Positions 1-14,248 of a DNA stretch of 64,000 bases are shown here, piece by piece. The translations under genes were made by a program, and so were the position numbers. The stretch spans positions 1,383,501-1,447,500 of the forward strand of contig JADJOM010000003.1 of assembly GCA_016713785.1 (NCBI GenBank), read 5' to 3'. The stretch is from Gemmatimonadota bacterium. GTDB taxonomy: Bacteria; Gemmatimonadota; Gemmatimonadetes; Gemmatimonadales; GWC2-71-9. Below the pieces are notes generated by a model. It was not told the origin of the DNA. It ran no database searches and saw nothing but the letters and a program-made list of their open reading frames with translations. The first letter of the stretch is position 1. Each line of letters opens with the position of its first letter.

Positions 1-1589
<1,589 letters not shown>

Positions 1590-1599
1590 TGGTCCGTCC

Positions 1600-6063
<4,464 letters not shown>

Positions 6064-6227
6064 CGGTTCCACTCGCGCAACACAAATGGCCCCGGCGCGT
6101 ACCCCTCCGCCGATTGCGGCGGGGTCACGCGGGGCTCGGATAGCCTGCAGATTATCGAAGCCGTCCAGCGCTCATGTCGTCTCACCGAAGTAGGGGGTCA
6201 GCTGGGCGTCCGTCGCCGGCGCCCGGC

Positions 6228-6251
6228 GGCACCGCACCATTGTGCGGCGCC
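6228..6251 (-). terminator. rplL-rpoB intergenic hairpin, probable attenuator
   Basis: A ten-base-pair stem (GGCGCCGCAC / GTGCGGTGCC, one G.U) with an AATG loop begins 15 nt after the rplL stop. No U-tract follows. A partial terminator between rplL and rpoB is known in enterobacteria, where it lowers rpoBC relative to rpl output. The location suggests the same role here, but function is inferred. Confidence 0.4.
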
Positions 6252-6265
6252 GCACCCGACCCGGC

Positions 6266-6646
6266 CTACTTCAGCTCGACGACGGCGCCCTGGTCCTCGA
6301 GCTTCTTCTTCATCTCGGTGGCCTCGGCCTTCGCCACGCCTTCCTTGATCGTCCCGCCGTTGTCCACCAGGTCCTTCGCTTCCTTCAGGCCCAGGCTGGT
6401 CAGCTCGCGCACCACCTTGATGACCTGGATCTTCTTCTCGCCGCCGCTCTTGAGGATGACGGAGAACTCCGTCTGCTCCTCCACCGCCGCGGCCGCCGCG
6501 CCCCCCGCCGCCGGCGCCGCCGCGGCCGCCATGACGGTGACGTTGAACTTCGCCTTGAAGGCCTCGATCAGATCGGCCAGCTCGAGAACGCTCATCTTGC
6601 CGATGGCCTCGAGAACTTCGTCCTTGCTCAGCGTGGTCGTGCTCAT
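6266..6646 (-). CDS. rplL: Ribosomal protein L7/L12
   Basis: 126-residue stalk protein that recruits translation GTPases to the ribosome. It has the N-terminal dimerisation helix segment (KMSVLELADLIEAFKAKF), an Ala/Gly-rich hinge with a long alanine run at about residues 40-54, and the globular C-terminal domain with KIQVIKVVRELTSLGLKEAK. Length is normal for the family. It follows rplJ by 14 nt and precedes the rplL-rpoB hairpin, so it sits in the standard stalk-protein position of the operon. Confidence 0.98.
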   Translation of the reverse strand: MSTTTLSKDEVLEAIGKMSVLELADLIEAFKAKFNVTVMAAAAAPAAGGAAAAAVEEQTEFSVILKSGGEKKIQVIKVVRELTSLGLKEAKDLVDNGGTIKEGVAKAEATEMKKKLEDQGAVVELK

Positions 6647-6660
6647 CTCGGTGTTCTCCC

Positions 6661-7155
6661 TCAGGCGTTAGAGGCTGCGGCGCGCTGGTCGCGAAGCGCC
6701 TCGAGGCAGCCAGCAAATGAAGCCGTAATGTTGGACAGCGTCCCGGCAACCATGCCGAGCAGGGTCTGGCGGTCGGGGATGGTCCCCAGCCGCTGGATGT
6801 GGGCCGTGGTGACCGGCGCCCCGTCGACCAGGCCGGCGCGGATGCCCGGCTTCTGGAACTCCTTGGCGAACTCGGTCAGCACCTTGGCGGCCGGGAGCGG
6901 GTCCTGGGTGAGGACCAGCCCGGTCGGGCCCTTCAGGTGCGCGTTGAGCGCCGTGATCCCGTGGCTCTCCAGCGCCCGCTCGGCCAGGGTGTTCTTCACG
7001 ACGATGTACTTGGCGCCCGCGCCCCGCAGCCGGCGGCGGAACTCGGTCATCTTCGCCACGTCCAGCCCGGCGAAGTCGGTCACGTAGACGCTGGGCGCCC
7101 CCGTGAGGGCCGCGGTCAGGGCGTCGACCTCGGCCTGGCGTTCAACTTTGCTCAT
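6661..7155 (-). CDS. rplJ: Ribosomal protein L10
   Basis: 164-residue base of the ribosomal stalk, which binds 23S rRNA through its N-terminal domain and L7/L12 dimers through its C-terminal helix. Recognisable segments are YVTDFAGLDVAKMTEFRRRL, KNTLAERAL and the GPTGLVL block. ATG at 7155 overlaps the rplA stop by four bases (ATGA), giving translational coupling. In other bacteria L10 with L7/L12 represses its own mRNA leader; no leader structure was resolved here because the gene abuts rplA. Confidence 0.97.
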   Translation of the reverse strand: MSKVERQAEVDALTAALTGAPSVYVTDFAGLDVAKMTEFRRRLRGAGAKYIVVKNTLAERALESHGITALNAHLKGPTGLVLTQDPLPAAKVLTEFAKEFQKPGIRAGLVDGAPVTTAHIQRLGTIPDRQTLLGMVAGTLSNITASFAGCLEALRDQRAAASNA

Positions 7156-7841
7156 CGATACACCGCCGTCTCGAGTCGGACCCCGGGGCCCATGGTGCTG
7201 GACACCGTCGCGCTCCGGATGTACTGCCCCTTCGCCGCCGAGGGCTTGGCGCGGACGATGGTATCCATGAACGCCTGGAGATTCTCGGCCAGCTGCTGCT
7301 CCGAGAAGTTGATCTTGCCAATGGGGGCATGGACGTTCCCGGTCTTGTCCACCCGGAACTCGATCTTGCCCGCCTTGATCTCACGGACCGCCCGGCCCAC
7401 GTCCATCGTGACCGTGCCCGCCTTCGGATTGGGCATCAGGCCGCGGGGACCGAGGATCCGGCCCAGCTGGCCCAGCTGCCCCATCACGTCCGGCGTGGCG
7501 ACGATCACGTCGCACTCGAGCCAGCCGTCCTTGAGCTTCTGGACGTATTCGATCCCCGCGAAGTCGGCGCCCGCCGCCTCCGCGTCCTTCACCTTCTCGC
7601 CCTGCGTGATCACGAGCACCCGGACGCTCTTGCCGGTGCCGTGCGGCAGCACCACGGTGCCCCGGACCACCTGGTCCGCGTGCCGCGGGTCGACGCCCAG
7701 CCGGACCGCCACGTCCACCGTCTCGTTGAACTTCGCGAAGGCCGCCTGCTTGACCAGCTTGACCGCCTCGGCGACGGGGAACTCCCGGGCGCGATCGACC
7801 TTGGCCAGCGCCACGCCGAACTTCTTGCCGTGGGTCCGCAT
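7152..7841 (-). CDS. rplA: Ribosomal protein L1
   Basis: 229-residue L1 stalk protein that moves deacylated tRNA out of the E site. It contains the conserved block GRILGPRGLMPNPKAGTVT and the N-terminal KKFGVALAKVDR segment. Start and stop overlap the neighbours: its ATG shares one base with the rplK stop (TGATG) and its TGA lies within the rplJ start (ATGA). Such tight coupling keeps the stoichiometry of L11, L1 and L10 fixed. Length and order are standard. Confidence 0.98.
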   Translation of the reverse strand: MRTHGKKFGVALAKVDRAREFPVAEAVKLVKQAAFAKFNETVDVAVRLGVDPRHADQVVRGTVVLPHGTGKSVRVLVITQGEKVKDAEAAGADFAGIEYVQKLKDGWLECDVIVATPDVMGQLGQLGRILGPRGLMPNPKAGTVTMDVGRAVREIKAGKIEFRVDKTGNVHAPIGKINFSEQQLAENLQAFMDTIVRAKPSAAKGQYIRSATVSSTMGPGVRLETAVYR

Positions 7842-8266
7842 CAGTCGATGACCTCCAGGCCCATGCTCCGCGCGGTGCCTGCGATCATCCGCATGGCACC
7901 CTCGAGGTCAGCGGCGTTGAGGTCCTGCATCTTGAGCTCGGCGATCTTCTTGAGCTGGGCCCGCGTGACGCGCCCCACCTTGGTCCGGTTGGGCGACGCG
8001 CTGCCCTTCTCCAGGCCCGCCTCCTTGAGCAGGAGGTTCGGCGCCGGCGGGGTCTTCGTGATGAACGAGAAGGTCCGGTCCTGGTAGACCGTGACCAGCA
8101 CCGGGATCACGATCCCCGACTGCGCCTGGGTCCGGGCGTTGAACTGCTTGCAGAACTCCATGATGTTCACGCCGTGCGGACCCAGGGCCGTACCGACGGG
8201 GGGCGCCGGATTGGCGGCTCCCGCCGGGCACTGCAGCTTGATGACTGCGGTGACCTTCTTGGCCAT
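7841..8266 (-). CDS. rplK: Ribosomal protein L11
   Basis: 141-residue L11, part of the GTPase-associated centre and needed for RelA activation. The family blocks CPAGAANPAPPVGTALGPHG and the C-terminal helix GTARSMGLEV are present. ATG at 8266 has a strong AAGGAG ribosome site six bases upstream, unlike the coupled genes that follow. It is separated from nusG by 122 nt that hold a UUCG-capped hairpin. Confidence 0.98.
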   Translation of the reverse strand: MAKKVTAVIKLQCPAGAANPAPPVGTALGPHGVNIMEFCKQFNARTQAQSGIVIPVLVTVYQDRTFSFITKTPPAPNLLLKEAGLEKGSASPNRTKVGRVTRAQLKKIAELKMQDLNAADLEGAMRMIAGTARSMGLEVID

Positions 8267-8360
8267 ACATCTCCTTCGTGTCGCCCGGGACCAGGGTCCC
8301 GTGGGCTCCCGCGAATCCGCGCGGTGGCGGGGCTGACCAGCCGTCAGCCGTCAGCGGGGC

Positions 8361-8382
8361 GGCCCGGGCCGAAGCCCCGGCC
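8361..8382 (-). terminator. UUCG-capped hairpin in the nusG-rplK gap
   Basis: Six bases after the nusG stop, on the transcribed strand, GGCCGGGGC and GCCCGGGCC pair with one G-G mismatch around a TTCG tetraloop, a very stable C(UUCG)G fold. There is no U-run. It may attenuate between secE-nusG and the rpl genes or act as an mRNA-processing boundary; which of these is unknown. Confidence 0.4.
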
Positions 8383-8388
8383 GCGCCC

Positions 8389-8943
8389 CTAGTGTCCCCG
8401 GAGCTGGAGGTAGTCCAGCTCCACGCTCGTCGGCCGCCCGAACAGGCTCACCGACACCTTCACCTTGCCCTTGTCCGACAGCACCTCTTCGACGGTGCCG
8501 CTGAAGTCGGAGAACGGCCCCTCGGTGATCTCCACCACCTGGCCGACCAGGAACGGGATCTCCTCCTTGGGCTCCGACTCCGCCACCTCCTCGGCGATGC
8601 CGAGCAGGCGCTTGACCTCGTCCGACCGCAGCGGCTGGGGGAACTTCCCCGCCCCCACGAACTTGATCACGCCCTGGATGCTGTTGATCACGTGCAGGGC
8701 CTCCTGGTTCATCAGCATCTCGACCAGGACGTAGCCCGGGTAGAGCTTCCGCTCCACCGCGACCTTCTTGCCGTTCTTGATCTCCACGACCTCCTGCACC
8801 GGCACCAGCGCCTGACGGATCAGGCGCTGCGCCTCGGGCCGGGGGTCCTGGGCGATCCGCTGCGCGATCAGCGACCGGACCTTGTTCTCGTGGCCGGCGG
8901 TCGTCTGGATGGCGTACCAGCGGTACTCGGGCGCGTCACTCAC
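8389..8943 (-). CDS. nusG: Transcription elongation/antitermination factor NusG
   Basis: 184-residue NusG, which bridges RNA polymerase to Rho or ribosomal protein S10. The N-terminal NGN domain starts YRWYAIQTTAGHENKV and includes the YPGYVLVEM strand. The C-terminal KOW domain has the GPFSDFSGTVEEV turn. The start is GTG at 8943, which overlaps the secE stop (GTGA) and matches the family N-terminus; the same frame stays open further upstream inside secE and rpmG, but that part does not resemble NusG. Gene order secE-nusG-rplK is canonical. Confidence 0.97.
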   Translation of the reverse strand: MSDAPEYRWYAIQTTAGHENKVRSLIAQRIAQDPRPEAQRLIRQALVPVQEVVEIKNGKKVAVERKLYPGYVLVEMLMNQEALHVINSIQGVIKFVGAGKFPQPLRSDEVKRLLGIAEEVAESEPKEEIPFLVGQVVEITEGPFSDFSGTVEEVLSDKGKVKVSVSLFGRPTSVELDYLQLRGH

Positions 8944-9182
8944 CGCGTCAGGGCCGCCACCCCGTCCACCAGGACGAGGTTGAGGAGCAGGTCCATCCAC
9001 CCGATGGCCAGCCCCAGGATGATCGACAGCACCACGATCATCCGGGTGGCGCCCACCAGCTCGTCCTTGGTGGGCCAGGTGACCTTGGTGAGCTCGGCGC
9101 GGACCGCGCGCAGGAACTCCACCGTCCCCCCCGTGAACCGGGCGAGGCCGGCGGGCGCCGACGGGGCCGCCTCGGGGCTCAC
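8940..9182 (-). CDS. secE: Preprotein translocase subunit SecE
   Basis: 80-residue single-spanning subunit that clamps the SecY channel. The cytosolic amphipathic helix with FLRAVRAELTKVTWPTKDEL is the family signature, followed by one TM helix (MIVVLSIILGLAIGWMDLLL). The chosen GTG start at 9182 overlaps the rpmG stop (GTGA). A longer frame exists upstream but runs inside rpmG and adds no SecE-like residues. It is the short one-TM form typical of most bacteria. Confidence 0.95.
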   Translation of the reverse strand: MSPEAAPSAPAGLARFTGGTVEFLRAVRAELTKVTWPTKDELVGATRMIVVLSIILGLAIGWMDLLLNLVLVDGVAALTR

Positions 9183-9331
9183 TTGGACTCCTTGTGCGCC
9201 TGGTGCTTGTTGCACCGCGGGCAGTACTTCTTCCACTCGACGCGCTCCGGGTGCTTGCGCCGGTTCTTGTCCGTGAAGTAGTTGCGGTCACGGCACTCGG
9301 TGCACTCGAGAATGATCTTTTCACGCGGCAT
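9179..9331 (-). CDS. rpmG: Ribosomal protein L33
   Basis: 50-residue L33 of the zinc-binding (C+) type, with two cysteine pairs in ECTEC and YCPRC. The start ATG at 9331 has a near-perfect AAGGAGGG ribosome site. It lies only 19 nt after the 3' end of tRNA-Thr(GGU), in the place where tuf, often followed by a tRNA-Trp gene, is normally found. It is therefore the first protein gene of the transcript that begins with the tRNAs. Confidence 0.96.
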   Translation of the reverse strand: MPREKIILECTECRDRNYFTDKNRRKHPERVEWKKYCPRCNKHQAHKESK

Positions 9332-9350
9332 GACGACTACCCTCCTTGAG

Positions 9351-9423
<73 letters not shown>

Positions 9424-9486
9424 GGGAATCTCGCATCCGGCGACACGACAACCGCGCGCCCCAACTGGTGCGCGCCGACAGTGCAA

Positions 9487-9559
9487 AGCGGGCGACGGGG
9501 CTCGAACCCGCGACATTCAGCTTGGAAGGCTGACGCTCTACCAACTGAGCTACGCCCGC
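9487..9559 (-). tRNA. tRNA-Gly (anticodon UCC)
   Basis: A 73-nt cloverleaf with acceptor stem GCGGGCG/CGCCCGC, anticodon stem TCAGC/GCTGA around loop CTTCCAA (anticodon TCC), T-loop GGTTCGAGCC and discriminator U. No encoded CCA. Third gene of the Thr-Tyr-Gly-Thr cluster. Confidence 0.97.
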
Positions 9560-9616
9560 GAGTGCCACCCGGTCCGTCAATTGTGCGGCGCGCCCCCGTG
9601 GCGCTCCGGTCCTGAG

Positions 9617-9700
9617 TGGTGGGGGTAGGATTCGAACCTACGTAGCGCAAAGCGCGGCAGATTTACAGTCTGCTGCCATTAGCCACTCGGCCACCCCACC
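9617..9700 (-). tRNA. tRNA-Tyr (anticodon GUA)
   Basis: An 84-nt class II tRNA with a long variable arm. Acceptor stem GGTGGGG/CCCCACC, anticodon stem CAGA/TCTG with loop CTGTAAA (anticodon GTA), T-loop GGTTCGAATCC, discriminator A. CCA is not encoded. Second gene of the cluster. Confidence 0.97.
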
Positions 9701-9740
9701 GAGCGCTCGCGCGCCGCCCGCCTTACACACGCCACCGCAG

Positions 9741-9813
9741 AGCTGACGGAGGGAATCGAACCCTCAACCGCCGGTTTACAAAACCGGTGCTCTGCCAGTT
9801 GAGCTACGTCAGC
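9741..9813 (-). tRNA. tRNA-Thr (anticodon UGU)
   Basis: A 73-nt cloverleaf with acceptor stem GCTGACG/CGTCAGC, anticodon stem CCGGT/ACCGG with loop TTTGTAA (anticodon TGT), T-loop GGTTCGATTCC and discriminator U. First gene of the cluster, starting about 26 nt downstream of the -10 box. Confidence 0.97.
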
Positions 9814-9838
9814 GGGTAGCTAAAACGAGCAGAACGAC

Positions 9839-9868
9839 ATGATAGTTGGGGACTTAGGGGTATGTCAA
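9839..9868 (-). promoter_or_regulatory. Strong sigma-70-type promoter of the tRNA-rpmG-secE-nusG-rpl-rpo transcript
   Basis: On the minus strand a perfect -35 box TTGACA (9868-9863) and a -10 box TATCAT (9844-9839, five of six consensus bases) are 18 nt apart. Transcription would begin near 9832, about 19 nt before tRNA-Thr(UGU). This is the best consensus promoter I saw in the window, as expected for stable-RNA and ribosomal genes. Confidence 0.8.
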
Positions 9869-9897
9869 CGGGGCACCCTCGGACCGGGGCCCACCGC

Positions 9898-10668
9898 TCA
9901 GGCCGACCCGGGGCCCGGCAGGCGCCGGAGCCCGCCCAGCAGGTCCGCCGCCGCCGCCCCGAGCAGGGCCGCGTCCACCCCGGCCGCCAGCAGGGTGAAG
10001 CCCTCCGCCGCCCAGCGTGCCAGCCCGGCCGGCCCCAGGGCAAAGATCCCGGCCGGGAGCCCAGCCGCCGCCGCCGCCTCCCGGACCCGCCGGATGGCCC
10101 CCTCCACCTCAGGATGGGTGACCTCCCCGGGCCGTCCGAGGCTGGCCGAGAGGTCGAAGGGGCCCACGAAGACCGCGTCGACGCCCGGCACCCGGACGAT
10201 CGCCTCGATCTCGGCCACGGCCTGAGACGTTTCTGCCTGCACCACGACCGTGACGCGTTCCGATACCTCACGAAGGTACGCCGGCAGGTCGAGCCCATAG
10301 CGGTTGGCCCGGGAGGTTCCCAGCCCGCGGGTGCCGCGCGGTGGATGGTGCGCGAACCGCACGGCGGCCTCCGCCTGCGCCGCGCTGCCAACCTGCGGCA
10401 CGATGATGCCGTCGGCGCCGGCATCGAGGACCCGCTTGATCCAGTCCTCCTCCAGGGCCGGCACGCGGACCAGGCAGGGCGTCCGGTCGGCCACCGCGTA
10501 CAGCAGATCGAGCACACCCCTGGGGTCGATCGCGCCGTGCTCGGCGTCGAGGAACAGCCAGTCGAACCCTGCCCCCGCCAGCAGGTCGGCCACCTCGGGG
10601 GCGTGGATGCTGAGCAGGGTGCCGCACAGGCGCTCGCCGGCGCGCAGCCGGGACCGGAAGGGCCTCAT
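9898..10668 (-). CDS. HpcH/HpaI-family class II aldolase
   Basis: 256-residue pyruvate-type aldolase of the HpaI/RhmA family, which splits 4-hydroxy-2-oxo acids to pyruvate plus an aldehyde using a divalent metal. The TIM-barrel motifs are present: FLDAEHGAID, the arginine/tyrosine region GLGTSRANRYG, the metal-ligand glutamate in VVVQAETSQAV and the aspartate in VFVGPFDLSASLG. The substrate (heptanedioate, rhamnonate or other) cannot be told from sequence. Its ATG overlaps the cysS stop by four bases. No catabolic partner gene is adjacent, so the pathway is unclear. Confidence 0.88.
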   Translation of the reverse strand: MRPFRSRLRAGERLCGTLLSIHAPEVADLLAGAGFDWLFLDAEHGAIDPRGVLDLLYAVADRTPCLVRVPALEEDWIKRVLDAGADGIIVPQVGSAAQAEAAVRFAHHPPRGTRGLGTSRANRYGLDLPAYLREVSERVTVVVQAETSQAVAEIEAIVRVPGVDAVFVGPFDLSASLGRPGEVTHPEVEGAIRRVREAAAAAGLPAGIFALGPAGLARWAAEGFTLLAAGVDAALLGAAAADLLGGLRRLPGPGSA

Positions 10669-12170
10669 CCCCGCCGGACCTCGACAGTGCCGTCCTTGTT
10701 GTCCCGGATCTGCCAGCCGGCCGCCTTGAGCAGGTCACGGATGCGGTCCGCCTCCTTGTAGTCCTTCCGCGTCTTGGCGGCGAGGCGGCGGCGCGCCCAC
10801 GCCAGCGCCCACGGCTCGACCGCGGCCGGCTCGGCGGGCGCGCCCTCCGCCAGGGCGCTCCCCTCCTCCCCCTCCGCCCCGCTGGCCACCGTGGTGCCGC
10901 CGGCGCCGCTCGCCGGGAGGACATCGAGCACCGTCATCGCGCCGTCCCAGGCCGCGCGCGCCTCGGGGATCGTCGGGATCCCCTGGTCGAGGAGGCGGTT
11001 GCCCTCGCGCAGCGCCTCGAAGAGCGCGGCGATGGCCTGGGGGGCGTTGAGGTCGTCATCGAGGGCGGCGTGAACCTGCCGGGCCAGTTGCTCCGCCCAC
11101 GGCCGCCAGGCGGCCCCCGCCTCCGGCGGCCCGCCGGCGGCGCGCCCCAGGCGGGCGTCGAACTCCCCCAGCCGACGGGAGCCCTCCCGCGCCGCGGCCA
11201 GGCCCTCGTCGGTGAGGTCGAGCTTCTGGCGGTAGTGGGTCTGGAACACCAGCAGGCGGAGGGCGCCGGCATCGACCCCGTCGGCCTTGAGGTCCCGGGG
11301 GGTGGTGATGTTGCCGAAGCGCTTGGACATCTTGGTGCCGCGCACATTGAGGAACTCGCCGTGCATCCAGACCCGCGCGAAGTGGGGCTCGCCGGTGAAG
11401 GCGCAGCTCTGGGCGATCTCATCCTCGTGGTGCGGGAAGATCAGGTCCACCCCACCCGCGTGGATGTCGAGCACGGTGCCGAGACCCTCCCGCGCCAGCA
11501 GGGCAAGCGCCATGGCGGAGCACTCGAGGTGCCACCCGGGCCGGCCACGGCCGAAGGGCGCGTCCCACGCCGCGGCGACCGCCTCGTCCTCGGGCCGCGC
11601 GGCCTTCCACAGCACGAAGTCCTGGGCGTTCTCCTTGTCGTACTCGTCAGTGGAGACGCGCCCGCTGGCCCCGGCCTTGAGGGAACGCCGGTCGAGCTGG
11701 GAGAGCTGGCCATAGGCGGGGAACCGCTGGATGGCGAAGTAGACCGACCCGTCGTCGCCCTGGTAGGCGACGCCCTTGGCGAGGAGCCCCTCCACCAGGC
11801 CGATCATCGCCGCCACGTAGTCGGTGGCGCGGGGGTACTCGTGCGCCGGCCGGATCCGGAGGAAGTCCCGGTCCTCGAAGAAGGCCCGGGCGAACGGCTC
11901 GGTGAAGTCCCGGATGGGGACGCCCCGGGCGCCCGCCTCCTTGATGATGCGGTCATCCACGTCGGTCAGGTTCATCACGTGGAACACGCGCAGCCCGCAC
12001 GCCTCCAGCCACCGGCGCAGCAGGTCCTCGAACAGGAAGGTCCGGAAGTTCCCGATGTGCGCGTAGTTCCAGATGGTCGGGCCGCAGGTGTACATCGACA
12101 CCCGCCCCGGCACCTGGGGCGCGAAGGGCTCCACGGCTCGCGTCAGCGTGTTGTAGAGGTGGAGGGACAT
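10665..12170 (-). CDS. cysS: Cysteinyl-tRNA synthetase
   Basis: Charges tRNA-Cys. The class I signatures are clear: the HIGH-type motif YAHIGNF, and MSKRFGN as the KMSKS loop. The catalytic zinc ligands are the cysteine in YTCGPT, the cysteine in WHLECSAM, and the His and Glu of FPHHEDEI. The C-terminal anticodon-binding helical region carries a low-complexity Gly/Ala/Glu insert at about residues 410-445 and ends with KDYKEADRIRDLLKAAGW. ATG at 12170 matches the family start MSLHLYNTL. A GTG at 12209 overlapping the upstream stop would add 13 Pro/Ala-rich residues and is a possible alternative. Confidence 0.96.
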   Translation of the reverse strand: MSLHLYNTLTRAVEPFAPQVPGRVSMYTCGPTIWNYAHIGNFRTFLFEDLLRRWLEACGLRVFHVMNLTDVDDRIIKEAGARGVPIRDFTEPFARAFFEDRDFLRIRPAHEYPRATDYVAAMIGLVEGLLAKGVAYQGDDGSVYFAIQRFPAYGQLSQLDRRSLKAGASGRVSTDEYDKENAQDFVLWKAARPEDEAVAAAWDAPFGRGRPGWHLECSAMALALLAREGLGTVLDIHAGGVDLIFPHHEDEIAQSCAFTGEPHFARVWMHGEFLNVRGTKMSKRFGNITTPRDLKADGVDAGALRLLVFQTHYRQKLDLTDEGLAAAREGSRRLGEFDARLGRAAGGPPEAGAAWRPWAEQLARQVHAALDDDLNAPQAIAALFEALREGNRLLDQGIPTIPEARAAWDGAMTVLDVLPASGAGGTTVASGAEGEEGSALAEGAPAEPAAVEPWALAWARRRLAAKTRKDYKEADRIRDLLKAAGWQIRDNKDGTVEVRRG

Positions 12171-12205
12171 GGGCGGTTTCCGGGCGGGGGGCGGGGCGGC
12201 AGCGC

Positions 12206-13189
12206 TCACGCGTCGCCGCTGCCCTCGGAGGAACGGAACTGGCTCGGGCGCGGCGGCCGGCGGTCGTCCGACTCAAGCGCGGGATCGAACCCGCTCCCCG
12301 CCCCGGGGCCATGGTGGCGCAAATGCACGGTCCGCTGCGGGTAGGGGATCTCGATCCCTTCCGCATCCAGCCGGTTCTTGATGCGCCGCCGGAACTCCCG
12401 CCCCACCGCCCACTGCTGGCCGGCATGGGTCCGCAGCTGGGTCCGGATGGTGACCTGGTTCTCGTCGAGCCCCTGAACGCCCACCACCTCGGGCTCCCCG
12501 TCGAAGCGCGGCTGCCACTCCGGGTCGTGGGCAAAGCGGCGCGCCTCCTCGCCGAAGATCACCAGGGCGCGATCCAGGTCGGTGCCGTAGGCCACGCCGA
12601 CGTCGACCACCGCACGGGCCCAGGTGCGGGTCATGTTGCTGACCGTCGTGATCTGCCCGTTGGGCACCATGTGCACGACTCCCTGGAGGTCGCGCAGCAC
12701 CACCATCCGCAGCGTCATCCGCTCCACCACCCCGGACTTGCCGGCCACCTCGATGACGTCGCCGACCGCGAACTGGCCCTCGAGCAGGTAGAAGAAGCCG
12801 GAGATCACGTCCTTCACCAGGCTCTGCGCCCCGAACGAGACGGCCAGGCCGAGGATTCCCGCGCCGGCCAGCAGCGGGCCGATGTCGATGAAGACATTGA
12901 GCGCAAGCAGCAATCCGACCACGACCACCGCGACCTTGCCCACACTCCGCAGCAGCTGCGAGATGGTCTGCCCACGCTGTTCCCGCTCGGTGAGCGTCGC
13001 GTCGTTGCCATCGTCCACCGCCATCTCGATGCGGCGGGCGACCAGGCGTACGATCCGGAGCGCGACGTAGCAGAGGACAGCGATGACCGCCACGCGCAGC
13101 AGGTCGCGCGTCAGCTCCGACGCATCGACCTGGAGCACCTCGGCGAACTGGCGAAGCCAGTGAGGGATGGCGAGCAGGAGAAGATGCAC
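12206..13189 (-). CDS. MscS-family small-conductance mechanosensitive channel
   Basis: 327-residue channel expected to open on membrane tension and release osmolytes. An N-terminal hydrophobic helix, a second at about residues 28-48, and the pore-lining third helix region GAGILGLAVSFGAQSLVKD are followed by the MscS beta domain (GDVIEVAGKSGVVERMTLR, VHMVPNGQI) and a C-terminal alpha/beta domain. The charged tail after about residue 300 is family-variable. It is upstream of cysS and probably co-transcribed with it. Paralog type within the MscS superfamily is not assigned. Confidence 0.92.
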   Translation of the reverse strand: MHLLLLAIPHWLRQFAEVLQVDASELTRDLLRVAVIAVLCYVALRIVRLVARRIEMAVDDGNDATLTEREQRGQTISQLLRSVGKVAVVVVGLLLALNVFIDIGPLLAGAGILGLAVSFGAQSLVKDVISGFFYLLEGQFAVGDVIEVAGKSGVVERMTLRMVVLRDLQGVVHMVPNGQITTVSNMTRTWARAVVDVGVAYGTDLDRALVIFGEEARRFAHDPEWQPRFDGEPEVVGVQGLDENQVTIRTQLRTHAGQQWAVGREFRRRIKNRLDAEGIEIPYPQRTVHLRHHGPGAGSGFDPALESDDRRPPRPSQFRSSEGSGDA

Positions 13190-13207
13190 GAACGACCCCG
13201 GGTGAAG

Positions 13208-13225
13208 CCGGCCGCCGTCGGCCGG
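13208..13225 (-). terminator. Hairpin downstream of the beta-barrel gene
   Basis: A perfect 7-bp stem CCGGCCG/CGGCCGG with a four-base loop lies about 45 nt after the stop at 13270, in the 80-nt gap before the MscS gene. It probably ends the UspA-DUF2157-GDYXXLXY-barrel transcript. No U-tract is seen. Confidence 0.45.
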
Positions 13226-13269
13226 GGCAGGAACTTAGGAGCCCCCGCCCGGCCTATCAACCCGCGGGG

Positions 13270-13791
13270 TCACAGCGCGAGGCGGAGCCCCGCCGAGACG
13301 GCGATGAAGTCCTGGCTGGAGATCACCCGCATCCGCTCGAACGAGGTGTGAAACCGTGCCTCGAGCAGCAGGGAGAGGTGCGCCTCGTCCAGCCGCAGGC
13401 GCACGCCGGGTCCCAGGCTGCCGCCCAGGGCATGCGAGGTCCCGCTGCCGGCCGGGCTGTAGCGGTACTGGGCCAGCCCGGCCACCAGGTAGGGCACGGC
13501 GCGCCGCAGCGCCGGGGCCGTGAACCGGAGAAAGGCGCCGTACTGACTGGCCTTCCGGTCGCTGCCGAGCTGGTGCTGCCCGACCTCGGCCCCGAACTCG
13601 ATGCGGGAGAGCGCCAACCCGACCTGCGTCAGGAAGGAGAAGCCGCCGCCGGAGACCGGATCGCGGTCGTCGAGGTCGAAGGACACCCCCGCCATCCCGG
13701 AGGCGACGAGAGGCACCTGGGCGGAGGCCCCGGCGGGAACGGCGAGCAGGAGGGCGAGCAGGCTGGCAAGTCGGCTACGGCTGGTCGGCAT
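13270..13791 (-). CDS. Secreted outer-membrane beta-barrel-like protein
   Basis: 173 residues with a clear Sec signal peptide (LASLLALLLAVPAGASAQ, cleavage after ASA). The mature part alternates polar and hydrophobic residues and has several glycine-rich amphipathic strands, ending in an aromatic/Leu-rich strand (VSAGLRLAL), as in small eight-strand outer-membrane barrels. No specific family is recognised. The start at 13791 has a GAGGTG site and overlaps the preceding gene's stop by 17 nt, placing it last in the operon. Function unknown. Confidence 0.6.
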   Translation of the reverse strand: MPTSRSRLASLLALLLAVPAGASAQVPLVASGMAGVSFDLDDRDPVSGGGFSFLTQVGLALSRIEFGAEVGQHQLGSDRKASQYGAFLRFTAPALRRAVPYLVAGLAQYRYSPAGSGTSHALGGSLGPGVRLRLDEAHLSLLLEARFHTSFERMRVISSQDFIAVSAGLRLAL

Positions 13792-14248
13792 CGGTCCGCA
13801 CCTCGAGGCGGATGGGCCGGGGCAGTCCCCGCGGGGGGACCGTCACCTCGACCCAGAGGGTCTGTCCCGCGGCGAGCACGGAGGGATCGGGAGCGTGCTC
13901 TGCTATAAAGAACGCTACCGGTTCCCAGACCACCACACCCCGCGCCCCTGGGGGGGCCGGCTCCCGGACCCGGAGGCCGGACCAGCCGTGTGCCGGGCGG
14001 ACCACCAGTCGTTCGCCGACCACCGCGAACTCGACCGTGGCCAGGGAGTCCGCGGCACTCCGCTGGTCGTCGGCGTCGAGCCACAGCCGGACGTAGCGGC
14101 CGCGGAAGGGATCGGAGGGATCCCAGGGCACGGTACGGGCCCAGACCCTGGGCAGGGCGGCCCGGTCGTAGCTGAACCGGCCGAGCACCGCGAGCGCCAA
14201 CCCCAGGTGAAGCAGGAGCAGGAGGAGGCCCCGCTGGACGGCGGTCAC
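13775..14248 (-). CDS. GDYXXLXY-type membrane-anchored protein
   Basis: 157 residues. One N-terminal TM helix (LLLLLLHLGLALAVLG) is followed by a soluble domain containing DPFRGRYVRLWL, a variant of the GDYXXLXY motif that names this family of unknown function. Such proteins commonly pair with DUF2157 membrane proteins, as here: its GTG start at 14248 overlaps the DUF2157 stop (GTGA). Function unknown. Confidence 0.75.
   Translation of the reverse strand: MTAVQRGLLLLLLHLGLALAVLGRFSYDRAALPRVWARTVPWDPSDPFRGRYVRLWLDADDQRSAADSLATVEFAVVGERLVVRPAHGWSGLRVREPAPPGARGVVVWEPVAFFIAEHAPDPSVLAAGQTLWVEVTVPPRGLPRPIRLEVRTDADQP

Noticed and set aside
9845..9859. TTGGGGACTT resembling half a DosR box
   Set aside because: It lies in the spacer of the tRNA promoter, lacks the second half, and the tRNA operon is not a dormancy target.
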